A DNA stretch of 64,000 nt from Dichomitus squalens LYAD-421 SS1. Taxonomy: Eukaryota; Basidiomycota; Agaricomycetes; Polyporales; Polyporaceae. Positions 33,757 through 46,878 of this stretch are shown piece after piece (position 1 is the stretch's first letter; every line of letters starts with the position of its first letter). The notes beneath the pieces are model-generated. The model was given only the letters and a program-made list of their open reading frames with translations. It ran no database searches and had not been told where the DNA came from. The position numbers and the translations under genes are program-made. The stretch lies in assembly GCF_000275845.1 (NCBI RefSeq), contig NW_006766894.1:166708-230707 (forward strand), written 5' to 3'.

Positions 33757-34687
33757 CAGTGTTGTTACGGGTCAAGTCAAAGTCATGACCCTTTGGTCAA
33801 GTCATGACGGGATCGGTCAAGTCAAGCGGTCATGACCGATGGTCACCGGTCAGCACGTGATGTGTTCGCTGTACCCCGAGCAGCTTGCCGCGCGGGGCTG
33901 GTTCGGCACCGTATAGCACGCTATAGCGCGTTGTTGGTCTATGTAACCTTGCAATTCAATATCGTACTTCGCTATATCCTCATATGATCTGGATTTCAAT
34001 CGTCTACGCTGCACAACCAAAAGGCTGACAGGAAGGATGTATCAGAATCTCCCGTGCTGTCAGCCATTGCCACCAGGGCCCTGCAGCCCTTGCCCCTCCT
34101 TCAGGCATTTCAATTCCTCACCCAGAGGCCCTCATTCTCGTCCTTCTCTTTTGATACATCTCCAATGTCTCTGTTATTGTGGTGTTAGAGAATCCAGCTG
34201 CATTATGGAACATAGAAGAAGAATTTGGAGCACGAGGTTCTGCACTGTGACGAGGCAGCTATCCCTTGGGTCACAGTATGCTATGTGTCAGGCTTGCAGA
34301 GAGTTCACATACCCTGGAGAACCTCTTCACGAAGTTTGCTCCTGGCCTGTCAGGTCTTGTATTCCGAACACACAGTCTGTTTAACCCTGCAATGCTCACG
34401 TGCATCAAGTTACTCTTCATTGCAGTACATAGAGTTACTCTAGCTCAGTCATATGGTGATCATAGACCATACTCAGTGCAATAGGAAACTCATACATATC
34501 TTCGATAGACTTGCTACTACGTGAAGTTACAAATTCCCGGTCTGATCATGCTTATTAGTAGACTCGCGGCTCGCCTTGCCACCGCGTTCTGCAATCACGT
34601 GCTGACCTTTGACCATTCGGTCATGACCGATGACCCGTGCCGTCAACGGTCATGACTCGGGGTCATGACGGGGTCATAACAACACTG
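33757..34687. mobile_element. Non-autonomous hAT-like DNA transposon 2
   Basis: 931 bases with the terminal inverted repeat CAGTGTTGTTA, flanked by the 8-bp duplication CCACGCGT (33749-33756 and 34688-34695). Each end carries three copies of the palindrome GTCATGAC plus several GGTCA half-sites within about 110 bases, and a CACGTG marks the inner edge of both zones. These look like subterminal transposase-binding arrays. No transposase frame is present. The right end is about 300 bases before the start codon of the giant PH-domain gene. Confidence 0.87.
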
Positions 34688-34985
34688 CCACGCGTTGTAT
34701 GTGTGCGTTTTCTCATTTTCAATTCATCCGCAATCTAACCGCGACTACAAGCGGGAACTACAGGATATATCAGTGACCGTGGCTACGTGGTGGACTCGAA
34801 CATCAGCAACAGCAGCGCCTGTCCTCTCCGCGTCGTCTCTGAAATTCCTCCTCCGTCCTCCATTGTTCCCCCCGTCCATAAATCAGTCTCCGGACGCCCG
34901 TCGGTGGGATATCTGGACGACAGCTACGTTTTCTGCAAGATCTCAAGGATTCCGACTGGATATGCTCTGAACTGCTTCCTCAAGA

Positions 34986-37900
34986 ATGTCAAGTTATTCC
35001 GGTTCCTCGACTGGGGAGCCAAGGTCCCCTCTCTTTGGGACGGCTACCTACTCCACCTTATCTCCAACTCAAACGCCATATTCAACATCAAGATACACGT
35101 ACTCCGAACGATCAGGTCCGTTGATTTCGATTACGACCAGCATACCTAGACACTAACGTTGCTCATGATCGTGTTACAGTAACTCCCACTGGATCTCGTA
35201 CGGGAAGCGAGCTGTCATCCCCACGTCAGATGCGCAGAATTATCGTCTCCCCTTCTCCCTCTTCAAGACATGCATACTCGGATGATTACTCCGACGAAAA
35301 CTCGATCGACGACATCCAGGAAGTAGAGGCTGCCCTCAGTATGGTTGACGACGAGATCGCCAACACCGAAGATGCACTGACGGAATGGTCCCAATCTCGT
35401 GGGGGCTCTTCAGTCGGTGCCTCGGATTACTCTTCCCAGACTGGTTTCACCGGACAGTACAGCGGCGCCTCGTCCGTGACGCCATCGAGCTACGTCTCGG
35501 AAGGCTTTCGCCCTATGACAGATGCCCTTCTCGACCGCGAGCGTAGGGTCCTCAGCACCATCTCAGAGCACACGGAAGAGCGCTCTAGACCGACATCCTT
35601 CGCGCAGTCCGGAAGTGGAGGCAGTAGGCCCACCTCCATGTACGCCACCATACCCGCGACGGAGCACAGGAGGTCAGTCAACCTCGAAGGAGGTATGGCA
35701 TCTCCCGTGCCGTTTCACAGCAGGTCTGCCACAGACCCTAGTGGCTCTCATTCGCCCGCCCCCGGTGCGACCGGACGGGTGTTGAATGTCCCTGGACGCC
35801 GTGCTGGTGAGCTCATTGCGTTCTTTGAAGAAAAGCGGGCGGAGACCGGGTCTCCTCGCCTCCTCGGTCACACTCGTACGCTCTCTGCGCCTATGGGACC
35901 TCGCTCGCCCGCCCCCCGTTCTCCTGCACCGCGCTCGCCTAGCCCCTACACTACTACGATGAGCCAGTCGCTGTCTACGTTCCCCTACACCGGTGGTTCG
36001 ACGACTTACGGGTACGGCACTACAACTGGATACGGGAGCTCCACCTACGGTTATAGCTCTCGCCCCTCCTCCCCGACGAAGAGCAGCAGGGCAGGCTCTT
36101 CGGTCTCGTCTTCTGGGCCTATCACGACGATGTCGTCTGTTCTGTCTCCCCCGTCCCGGGGCACACCTCTCACGTCGGAGTCGCGGTTCACCCCGACCAG
36201 CAACACGTTCACCCAGACCCGCACTACGACAGACACCTACACCCGCACGGGCTCCGGCGGCAGTGCTGCGTCGGGCTCGGTCACGGGCACAGGCTCGTAC
36301 TCGAACACGTTCACCGGCTTTACCTCTACAGCGACGCCCACCGCTTCGTCGCTGCGCCGACCACAGACGTCTCCACGCTCCCCACTCACCTCTGTGCGCA
36401 ACATCGTCGCGGCATGGAAGGAGCGCACTCCGTCCCTCGGCAAATCTGTCCGTTCCGCTGCGACGTCGCCTTCCCCCACGCAGGGGGGCGAGGGCCTCTT
36501 CAGCTTGCGCAGGCGTGCCGAGCGCGGCGCGGCGCGTCTTCGCGACCATGCGCTGGGCGGTGTCGACGAGCACGGCAGGCCGATTGGGGGTGGAGCGGGG
36601 GGAGAGAGCGTCGTCGACGCGGGCTTGAGCACAAGCGGCGACGCGACGCTGAGCACGAGCGGGATGCTGCCCGCGACGTTCGACATCGAGGAGCTGGGAC
36701 AGTACGCGAGCGCGGGCGGCACGCAGGAGGTGAGTTGCCGTTTGGGGGTTTTGCCCCTGCATCTTATCTTATCTGCGCCTTCGCCGCAACTTGACTTTCG
36801 CGTCCGCGTTCGCCTTCACGTCCTATTTCCTGCGTGTTTTCCGTTTCGATGATGCTTGTAAGAGCGTTTCTGACCCGTTCTGCGATGTTTGCAGCCGCTG
36901 AGGATCGGGCTGTTGTGGTACCTCAACGTCCATGCGCCGCCGCCGTACCGCTGGCAACGATGCCAGGCACTCCTGTACCCGCACATGCTCCTCCTCTCGT
37001 GGATCGCCCCGGGCGGAGGGAGGGGGATCGTCACCCTGGACCTGCTGAATTGCATCGAGGTGCGCTCGGTGCCGTCCCCGATGCACCCCACCGCGCAGGA
37101 TGATGTCGGGACGATTGCTGCGCGGATACAGAGCGAGCAGGCTGCCGCCGGGGGCAGCGGGGCAGCGGGGGAAGTGGTGCTGGGGGAAATGGGTCTGATG
37201 GAGACGCTGTGCCCGTTCCAGCTGCTGTACTCTGATGGGATCGAGAGGCTCGGGGCGGAGAGCGCGAGGGAGAGGGTGAGATGGGTCAGCGCGATCTGGT
37301 ACGTCTTCGGGATCCCTGTCTTTTCTGGTTGCGCCCCTGATGTGCCGCGTTGCGACGTATGTACAGGGAAGTGCTCGATCGCGCGGTGTCGATTCCGGAT
37401 CGCTCGAGTACCCGCTCGCCGACTGGCTCGATCCGCACCATCAGGTCTATGACCAGCACGACGAGTTCGCATTCCTCCGGGACGGGCTCCGCGTCCACCG
37501 TCTACGTCCCTCCGCTGGACGAGCTTTCCGACATTCAATCGCTCTCGAGCTCCAGCGGCGTCACCCGTCGTCCATCACTCGCCTCCGCCCACCACACCCG
37601 TGCCACGGATGATGGCGCGGTGTCCTCGCAGGGCTACTTGTACCCGGGCGACCCACGCGTCATCGCGCCCAGCCGCAGCTCCTCTATCCGCCGTACGAGC
37701 TCGATGACCGACCTTGACGAGGAGTTCGCGTCCGCGCTCCGGCGCGCGCGCGAGAGCCGGCCCGGCCTCGGGTTCGGCCTGGGCCTCGCTGGCGGCATCC
37801 ACGTCGGGGACGGTTCCCCCGTCACTATCTCCAGCGGGCCGCGGCTCGGGGGCCAGGTGTACATGTCCCCGCCGCCGTCCGCGCGAGGCGGCTCGGATCG

Positions 37901-40900
37901 GAAGAGCCGCTCGTCCGGGTCGGAGGTGTCCAGCGCGCTGTCGGACGACCACTTCTTCGCGGCGCGCTCGCAGACGCCTTCGACGTCGAGCTTCTACTCG
38001 TCGTCGTCGTTCACGCACAGGCTGACGGACACGACGGACACGAGGACGACTACGACTACGGCTGACTCGCGGACTGTGACCGCCGGGACGGGGACGGGGA
38101 CGTTCACTGCGACGTCGACGTCGGGCCTCGTTACTGACGAGTCGGTCGAGCTTGCGTCTGGGTCCGGGACGGCCATCGTCACTTCTTCGTTGTCGTACCG
38201 CGGCACGGACTCTGCGTCGCTCCTGGGAGATTCACACACGGGCTCGAGCCACCTCCGCTCGCCGACCTCGCCCTCGCGCACCGGCCTGACGCGGTCTGGC
38301 GGAGTACGCCGCCGGACGCCCCGCGGGTCCCGCTCGCACACGAACTCGCACGGCTCGAGCTCGGAGAGCACGGACAAGGAGAACACGTACTCGGGCACGT
38401 ACGACTACAGCCTGAGCACGCTCGAGAGCTACTCGCGCACGGGGACGACCCCGACGGTGTCCATGTCGCGGTCGCGCAGCCGGTCTGTCACGCCGACGCC
38501 TTCGTCCTCGTCGTTCACACGCTCGACGGAGGAGGAGCCGTACCACAGGCGCCGCTTCACGGAGCCGGAGACGGACTACTACACGGCGCCGTCGCCGGGC
38601 TCGCCCTCGACGGCATCGTTCGTGAGCTTGTCGACGATCCCGTCTGAGTACGAGACCGCGATCGTGTGCGACACGGAGTACGAGACTGCGCCGCGGTGTC
38701 CGTCGGACGTCGAGACGGAGTTCGTGACGGCGCCGGTGTGCACGACCCCGGCGCCGACGGAGTACGTCACTGCGGAGGCGTGCGCATCGGACGTGGAGAC
38801 GGAGTTCGAGACGGCGGACTGCAAGTGCAAGGTGCGGGAGAGCGACGAGGTCAGCATGCAGACGCCTTCGGAGATCCCGACGATCCCCTCCGCTGTGCCG
38901 TCCCCGGTGCCGTCTCCTGTTCGCTCGCGCGAGCCCTCGCCCGATATAGAGCTGCTGCCGACGCCGACACCGACGCCGAGGGAGTTGGAGCTAGACGCTG
39001 CGGACGTCCCTCTGCCGCCGTCGGACTACGTTCCTAGCGAGCCGTCTGAGCCTTCGGAGCGGGCGCCCTCGCCGACGACTCTTACGCCCACGTCTCCGAC
39101 CGAGCCGTCGTTGGACTTTACGCCGTCGTCCCCTGAGCATAGTGAGATCCCGACGCCCTCTTCGATCGAGCTCAGTACGGAGTCAATCGAGGAGACGTCT
39201 ATCCCGGGGCCTTCGCCCATCCCTCCTCTTTCAGACATTGGGCCGACTCTCACGCTGTCCACGATCACGAGCCCGACGGAATCCTCGGTTTCGCCTACGC
39301 CCACCAGCCAGGTCACGCCCTCGGTACCGTCGACGGTGTCGCTCCCGATTTCGCTCACGCCCTCGAGCCCTGCGCTCCCCGAGTCCTCGTGGGGCGTCGA
39401 GACCGACGACTCGTACGAGTCTTCCCTCCTTCGCGCGTCGCCGTCCATGGCATCACAGGCGATCCCTGAGCTCCCCGACAACTCGTTCGAGACGTCTGGG
39501 CTCCGTCCGAGCAGTGTCCCGGAGACGACGGACTCCTCGTTGTTGGCGCCGACCATCTCGGACGTCAGCCCGTCGTCGCCGAGCGTCGTGCCCTCGACGC
39601 CGTCCTCCATCTCCGTTACACCCATCACCGACCTGAGTCCGCTGTCGGCCCCGACGGAGCCGTCGACGCCGTCCCCGGAGACCACGCCGACGCCGTCGAC
39701 GCTCTCGCTCCTGCCGAGCCAGTACTCGCCTTTGCGCGTCCCGAGGGAGTTTGTGCCCCCGGAGGTGACGCTGACGCGCTCGGCGTCGATGCTTTCGACG
39801 GTGTCGTCTGTGTCGATGAGCTCGTCGAGGATGGCGCCGTCGGAGTTTGAGCTGGACGTGAGGACGGAGCCGTCGTTGTTGGGTACGCCGTATACGGAGG
39901 CGAGGAGGTTGCCGTCGAGGCCGCCGTCGGTGAGTTATTCGCTAACCTCTTTGGGTGTGGTGTAGCTGATGGGATGGATGCAGGAGGCCCCGTTGTATAT
40001 CCCGCTCCCGCCCTCTCCTATGCCGCCTACGCCAGAGGGTTCGATGCGGCTCAGCATGACAACTCCTCGTGGGGATACGCCCTCCATCAAGTCGGTTCTT
40101 GAGACGGTCCAGTCGGATGCGCCGAGCAGTATACTCACGCACGATGTCAACCGTCTGCTGCAGTACCTAAATGACATCAACGAAGCGAGAGGAGCAGAGA
40201 ACCGGGAGATGGCGGAGAACATTCAAGACATCAAGGGAACGCTTGAGGACCTAGGAGCTCTCCTGCGCGAGCGGACGCTCCCCGAGCAAGCTCCTCCAGT
40301 GCCGTACAAGGATGTATCTGTGGGTCGCAGCGTCGTCTCAGACGCCAGTGCGGGGAAGCCCAGGACGGCACCTCCGCCGAGCGCGAGGCAGGAACCCAGA
40401 GTTATGCGTGCCATCTCGCTCTCGCCGCCCCCCAGTCGCCGCGAGCGGTCGCCAGACACGCTTTCGGAGACGATGTCGTTCCTGTCGTCGCATCACTCTG
40501 ACGACTTCAGCTTGATGGAGTCCGAGTCTTACCCGATGGAGATCCCCCCTTCGCCGTCTTGGCCATCGTCCTCACCCATCTCGTCTCCTGAAGGCTCGAC
40601 GTCGTCGTCGCCGACTTCTGCTCCTCCTTCGTCCATCACGCCGTCGGAGCAACTCTCGGACATCGGTTTGCGCCACCTCGCTGTGCCTCGTAGAGGGCGC
40701 GCCGCGGCTCTCAGTCCCAGTCCGACTCCGCCTCCTCTGTCGTCGTCTCCTTCGCCATCTACCGTCTCCAGTGCTACCGCCCGTCCTACTCCGCCAGTAT
40801 CCCTTGCTGGAGTGCGCGACGACTTAGCAGGCATCCGGCAGCAGATCGCGAACATGTTGGACGCTCAGAACGCTGTGAACCGGGGTCTGGAAGAGTTACG

Positions 40901-43900
40901 TGACCGCCCCGTGCAGATGCCCGTGCCTGCACCTGCAGATCATTGGGATGAGTTCTCGGAGCGCTTACGTGTCATCGAAGAGGGGCTCTTGCGGCTCCTC
41001 GACCGCGGTCGTGCTGCCCCCCCTCCAAGAGTTGATGAAGAAGCGTCGTCCGTCAGCGACGGTTTGCAAGGGATCCTCCGAGGAATTCTGGCCGAGGAGG
41101 ATGCGGCTAGCCAAGCACCCCCCACGATTATTGCGCCGATTCCGCGCCAACCGGGTCGGTCATTCGACGAAGAGCTGTTGGATATTATCGCGTCTGGCCC
41201 GCCACCGCCTTCGCAACCAGTTCAAGCCCCTCCTCCTCTCATTCCACTGATATACAGACCGGCTCCGAGAGCGCGTCCGCGTAGTACGAGTCCCGTCTTC
41301 GAGTCGGACTTGCCGCCGCGCCCGGGCACGTTCCCCATCACACGTCCCCCTCCGCCTCGTGAGACTACTCGTCCTAGACGTCCCGCTCGCCCACCGAGGG
41401 TAGCTCCGCAGCAGGGCCGGGTTGGTCCTGCGCCTTCAGAGACGGAGAGCCAGTCAGAGGTTCCTACGACGATGGCGGATACTGCTGCATATCCAGGTAT
41501 GGGTCGGCGACCCGAGACTGGCCCCGATATTGACTTTGAGCGCGAAGTTCAACGCCGCCGTCGAGAGAGGCATGGAGGAGATGGAGTTTTCGACGCTCAG
41601 ACGGTAAGTAGATGCTACAGGATTGGGCTGATCCGTACTGAACGCCGCGTTGACTTTGTAATATGTTAAAGGGACTGCCTCTTCGGCCTCCGACCGCGCC
41701 AGCCGGACCGGTAGATGAAGGGCTCCCGCAGGAATCTTGGTACCAATCTCCGCAACAACCCGAAGGAGACCAGCCGGCTCAAGCCCCCGTGCCCCCACCT
41801 GGGACGACGTTCCCTCAGATGCCGCAATTCGTTCCTGTTGCACCCGGTCCGGTCAGTATCTAACGGGACTATGTGTCGCTGTCGGTCGTTGACTGAGGTT
41901 TCTAGACTGTCGTGCAACTGCCATCGACGTTCAACGACATTCTCGGGCTCTTGCGAGTAAGGACTAGATTGATAGCTGTCTCGAGGATCCCCGCTCACAA
42001 TTCAATTGACAGGACAATCGTCAAGGACAGCTCGCCGGTCTCGAACAACAAAGTGAAATAATCACATATCTGCGCGGTCTGAACCAATGGCTGGAGCGAG
42101 ATGTGCACGATCGCCACGCTGAGATCCAGGGTGTATCGGCGCGTTTGGAACAAACTCGCGATGAGGTGATGCCTTTGTTGAACCAGATTGCCCAGGCTAT
42201 GCGGAGGGAAGGCGAGTGATACCCTCCTGAATGATATGTGTTTATTTGCTCACGACCTAGCTCAACAGCTGCTCCTGGAGGAGTATATCCACCACCGGGG
42301 GTTCCATTGACCGGGATGCCTGGCATGGGAATGCAACCCCCTCCTGGTAACATCGTCATTCCTCCGCAAGTTATACCCCCTCCGCCTCAGGGTTTTGTAC
42401 CCTTTGCTGAGCCAGTACGACCTGCACGGTTCCCATCGGAGCAAACACCGTCTCCCGACACTGTAGTAATCCCTCCTCGCTTCCCACAACCAGGAGTATA
42501 TGATGCACCCGTTATCCCCCCTGGCCCCTACTACACTGGTCCTCCTCAACAGCAGTATCAGGCCCCGCCTGTTCAGATGACATATTCTCCCGGATCCGAT
42601 GTCATTCCGCCCCGACCTACGCCATCCGAGAGCACCACTCCGTCTTCACAAGGAAGCCCGGGAACTGACGTTATGGTTATACCGCCGCCTCAAGGAGGGA
42701 TTGATTACGGCGATGGGCCTCAATATCCTCCTCAGCAGATCACCGTTGTCCCTCCTCCTGGGGGTCTCCAGCCTCCTCCTCAAGGTCCTACCGTAATCCA
42801 AGTATCCACTGACCGGCCGTCGTCTCCCTCTGGCTCTTCCGATCATCGTCCGAGCGTTGTATATGAGCAGCAGCCCTCACCATCTCAGACAGAACAAATG
42901 CGGCCTGAGCATGCGCCAGCGGATGCTGGGAGACCGGAATCGCCACACCAGAGTCCGTCACCGGTGCGCATCCCTGTTCATGAGCATCCCTCAGAGGCTG
43001 GGCCGCATACGACCAATGTCGTGGTCCAACAGCCACAACAGCAGCCTCAGCAGCAACTGCCCTCATCGCCGCGTCCTGCCAGCCCGTCTGCCCGACCGGC
43101 GGAAATGTCGCCTCAGATTCCCATCATCATACAGCCGCCAGCGCAAGTCTATGGCCCGGGACCTGGTATGCCGATGGGCCCTGGAATGCCAGTACCTGTG
43201 CCCGGGATGGCGCTTGGAATGCCGGTGACTGGGATGCCTCCAGGCATGCCAACGACAGGCCAAATTCCTGAAGTAATACATCACTATCATTCACCACCAC
43301 GGACTCATTCACCAACCTCCTCTGTGACCCAAGTTGACCCCGGTGTGACCGTCGTCCATGTACCTACTCGTACGCACTCCACGTCCACACGGCGGACGCG
43401 TCGTACCCACCCATCGCACTCTCCTCCGTCGGGGACTTACGTAGTTCAACCATCGGTAACTAGTCCTCCGCCGCAAGGCCATACCATCGTTCTGCCGCCG
43501 GCACAAGCGGCTCAAGTCCCACTGCCACTTGGTGGCAGGTCCGACTTTACTCGACCTCCATCGCCCATAACGGTCCATCTATCTCATCACGGATCTCCCC
43601 CTCCTACTGCAGGGCCCGGAGCGATCATTGAAGTACACCGATCTCGGTCTCGTACTCCCGAAGGCCGGCGTTCACGTCGTTCACCGTCGCCTCGCTATGA
43701 TGACCCCCGTGATACACATCGTCGGCCCTACTCTCCTCGCTATGAAGATCGGTACTACCGCCCGCATCGCACTCGTTCCGGACGATCTATCTCTCCCCGC
43801 TATGATGATTCGCGCTACCGCCCGCGTCACACTCGTTCTGGACGATCTATCTCTCCCCGTGACGACTACGGTAGATATAGTCGCGACCCTAGGGATCGTG

Positions 43901-46878
43901 ATCGCCCTCACTACCGGCCCCGCTCTCCACGAGATGATCGTGATGACCCTCGCTACCGGCCCCGCTCGCCCCGCGACGATTCAGACAGGCAACGGCGTTC
44001 TTCCCGCGGATATCGTCCACGCTCTCCTCGTGACGAGGACAGATACCGAGAACGTTCTCCCCGCGATGGGGACAGATACCGAGAACATTCTCCCCGCGAC
44101 GAGGACAGGCATGGTGCCCGTTCGCCTCGTCGTGATGATCGCAGACATGGACGCTCGCCTCCACCCCGTCTCCGTTCACGCTCTCCTCCGCCTCATGAAG
44201 ATGAAGACCAGCCTGAAGGTCGACGTTCTCACGTTACTCCAACACGTGTACGGACTGGGACGGCTAGGGTGCCAACCATGCTGGAATACGAACATCATGA
44301 GAGGTCTCCAAGCCCACGAAGGTCACTTTCGGAGCACGAGGGATATGCCCCTACGATCAGTAAGCTTACTTCCGTTACAGTTGTCACCGCTTCATTGAAC
44401 GAGAAATTCTAGCACCGCCTTCACAACCTGCTCACGTTCGTATGTCGCCAAGTCGTAAGTGGTGCTCCTCTGCTTGTTACGAAGGAAGCTCATGTCGTGA
44501 TGCGAACAGATCCACCAATCTCGGAAGTAGATAATGAGGAGGGCAGGCCGATACCTGCTCCTCACACACGTACTCACGAGCCGTCCGCTGTTGAAAGCCT
44601 TCACAGGCAACTCATGCATGGGCCGGAGGACACTATTCCAGTCTTACCATCTCACGCTGGCACTGCCGTCGGTGTACCACTCGCACCAGGACATACACCA
44701 ACCGGACGTCGTGTTGTGTCGGGTCAAACTCGTACTCCAAGCGTCATGCAATACCCGGAAATGGAAGAGGACCAGGGTACTTTGCAAGGCTCACCGCCTC
44801 CCAGGGTGGTCCCCGTGCCTTCCGGAGAACCCGTTCCCATTCCGCACGAAGTTCCGCCCACGACTCCTTCTGCCTTCCCAGTCGGTCCTTCTGCAGTACC
44901 CATGACCCCTTCTGTGGCACCTATGGCCCCTTCGGCAGCGCCCATGGCTCCTTCGGCAGTACCGCCAGTCATGACTACCTACCCGCCGCCCGTTACGGTG
45001 GTTCAACCGCCCGGGCCAGTAGGGTTGGCATATTCTGGGCCAAGTGACGTTGCGGCCGCAGACGCGGAACGAGAACGCCAGGAGCGCTTCACCGAGTTGG
45101 CTGATATCATGGATCGCACTCTCTTGGATTTGCAAGATGGGGAAGAGAAGCGCGAGCAGAACTATCGCGCAAACGAGGAGGAGCGCGAGAAGATGTTCAC
45201 CGAGGCCGAGCGCAGACGTGACATGGAGGCTCAGCAGCGTCGCGAAGCTGTTTGGAAGGAGCTTGAGGATCGTCTAGCGGCGCTACCCCCTGCAGTCTCC
45301 GGTGCTTCACCGGTGCCTCCGCCTGGCGAACCTCCTGCCGGCGATGTTCCTGTATCTGAGCCAGGAGCGTCACCGACAACCCTCACCCCCGCTCCCGCAT
45401 TGGCCGATGACGCGGCTTCTATCGTGGACTCTATGCGTGCGGCTGCTGAGCGACATGCCCAGGACATTCACGAAGTGGTGCGTCTTGAACGGGAGGCGGC
45501 GCAAGCGGAGCGTGAACGCGCCCAAGAGCTCGACAGAGCGGAACGTGACCGCATGCACGAAGAGTACCAAGCGCACATCCGGGCGCTCGAGTCGGAGCTC
45601 TCCGCTGTGCGCAAGGAGCTCGAGGACGAGAAGATGGCGCGCGCGACGGAGGAAGCGGAGCGGCATGAGCGGGAGCGCGCGGAAATGCTCGAGCAGAACG
45701 ACATGATGCGCAATCAGCTGGGCGACCTCACAAACCTCGTCACCGAGCAGCGGGACGAGATCGCGAGGAAGCGCGAGCTGGCGGACCAGCGCTGGGAGAC
45801 GAAGCAGGCGCGCTGGGAGCAGAAGGACGAGGAGGACTCGCACACGCGCAACATGCTCGAGACGATCTTAGCGAACCAAGCAGCGATGATGAACTCACAT
45901 GCTACTGCGAAGGATGAACTCTTGGCTGAGATGAGAGATAGTGCGTGTGCTCTCCCTGATTTCTGAGCTGAAGCATGACTGACCGTAAGTTTGCAGACCA
46001 ACGTCAGGCTCTTGATGCTATTGAGCAACAGCGGATCGCGTATGAGGGAACCATTCGCGAGATGGCGGAAGGTGGGCTCCCCTGTGCGAAGCTCTGAATG
46101 CCCTCCTGATCACCCTCTTTAGCATGGCGCGCGGACTGCGAGCGACACAAGAACGAGACCATCGAGGCCGTCAAGGCGACCGCGAACGAACAAATTCCCT
46201 ACAATGTCCAGGGCTACCTCGACGAATTTAGCCGTTCTTTGGCAACCGAGGTCCGCATGCTCCTCAGTGAAGTCGGCAAGCTACGTGAGGACAAGAGGAA
46301 CCTCGAGTAGTAAGTTCAAGGACCGCCTTTGATTACTACAGTATCTTGACTATCTGTATCATAGCCAAATCGGTGAGCTACTCAAGTTCAAGGCGAAGTA
46401 TGGTCCTGGGGGAGAATTCGATCCATCGTGGTACGTCGAGTTTGCACGAGTAGTGCTCTGGTATCGCTAACATGATGATCAGGAAACCTGCTATGGTTTG
46501 TGTGCCTACGGACGCCGCTCCGCAGCCCGAGCCGGCTCCACCAGAACCCGAGCCAGAGGTTCCTCAGCAAGCTCCGAGTGCGTGGCGAACGCTTCCCACT
46601 CGCGGGTCAAGGCGGAGGAGGACACAGCAACCTGCGCCACAGCCACCTCCCGAGCCCCAGCCTGCTCCTACGACGCAATCTTGGGCGACGTGGCAACGTG
46701 AGTGCACTCCGATCTTGACTTTGAAGAGGCCATGTACTGACTCATTTGTCGAACAGCGGACCCTGCGTTCCGACCATCCCCTCCCATCCAACCAGTCGAG
46801 CATCTCCTTGCGCCGCCGCAGGGCAGTCCAGGACTGTTTGGCCCCCGCTCTCCTCGCGACTCTGTTATTGGCCGGTGA
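34986..46878 (+). CDS. Giant PH-domain protein, disordered, RS/RD repeats and coiled coil
   Basis: Sixteen exons: 34986..35115, 35180..36729, 36895..37298, 37367..39929, 39984..41603, 41672..41851, 41906..41956, 42013..42215, 42261..44359, 44413..44439, 44489..45940, 45997..46071, 46123..46309, 46365..46430, 46483..46697, 46757..46878. They give 3647 residues, in phase at every junction. Residues 1-560 are Ser/Thr/Tyr-rich. A PH domain spans about 561-705 (IGLLWYLNVHAPPPYRWQRC to WVSAIWEVLDRA, with the invariant Tr p of the last helix). Residues 700-2600 are Ser/Thr/Pro/Glu-rich with a Cys-containing repeat near 1120-1180. Residues 2690-2890 are RS/RD-rich. About 3130-3480 is a long Glu/Arg-rich coiled coil (DAERERQERFTELADIMDRT onward). 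The PH domain suggests phosphoinositide or cortical membrane binding, and the coiled coil suggests oligomer or scaffold formation. The first exon and the 27-nt exon 10 are the least certain parts. No named homologue is recalled. Confidence 0.75.
43741..43860 (+). repeat. Two 60-bp tandem coding units in the RS/RD block
   Basis: Rows 43741-43800 and 43801-43860 are near-identical 60-bp units encoding YRPRHTRSGRSISPRYDDSR-like peptides. A second series with a period of about 33 bp (unit RDEDRYRERSP) follows at about 44030-44110. All repeat units are multiples of three, so the frame of the giant protein is kept. Confidence 0.75.

Noticed and set aside
35674..36762. 362-codon minus-strand frame opposite the giant gene
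   Set aside because: Arg/Ala-rich shadow of GC-rich repetitive sequence; no start context or splice plan.
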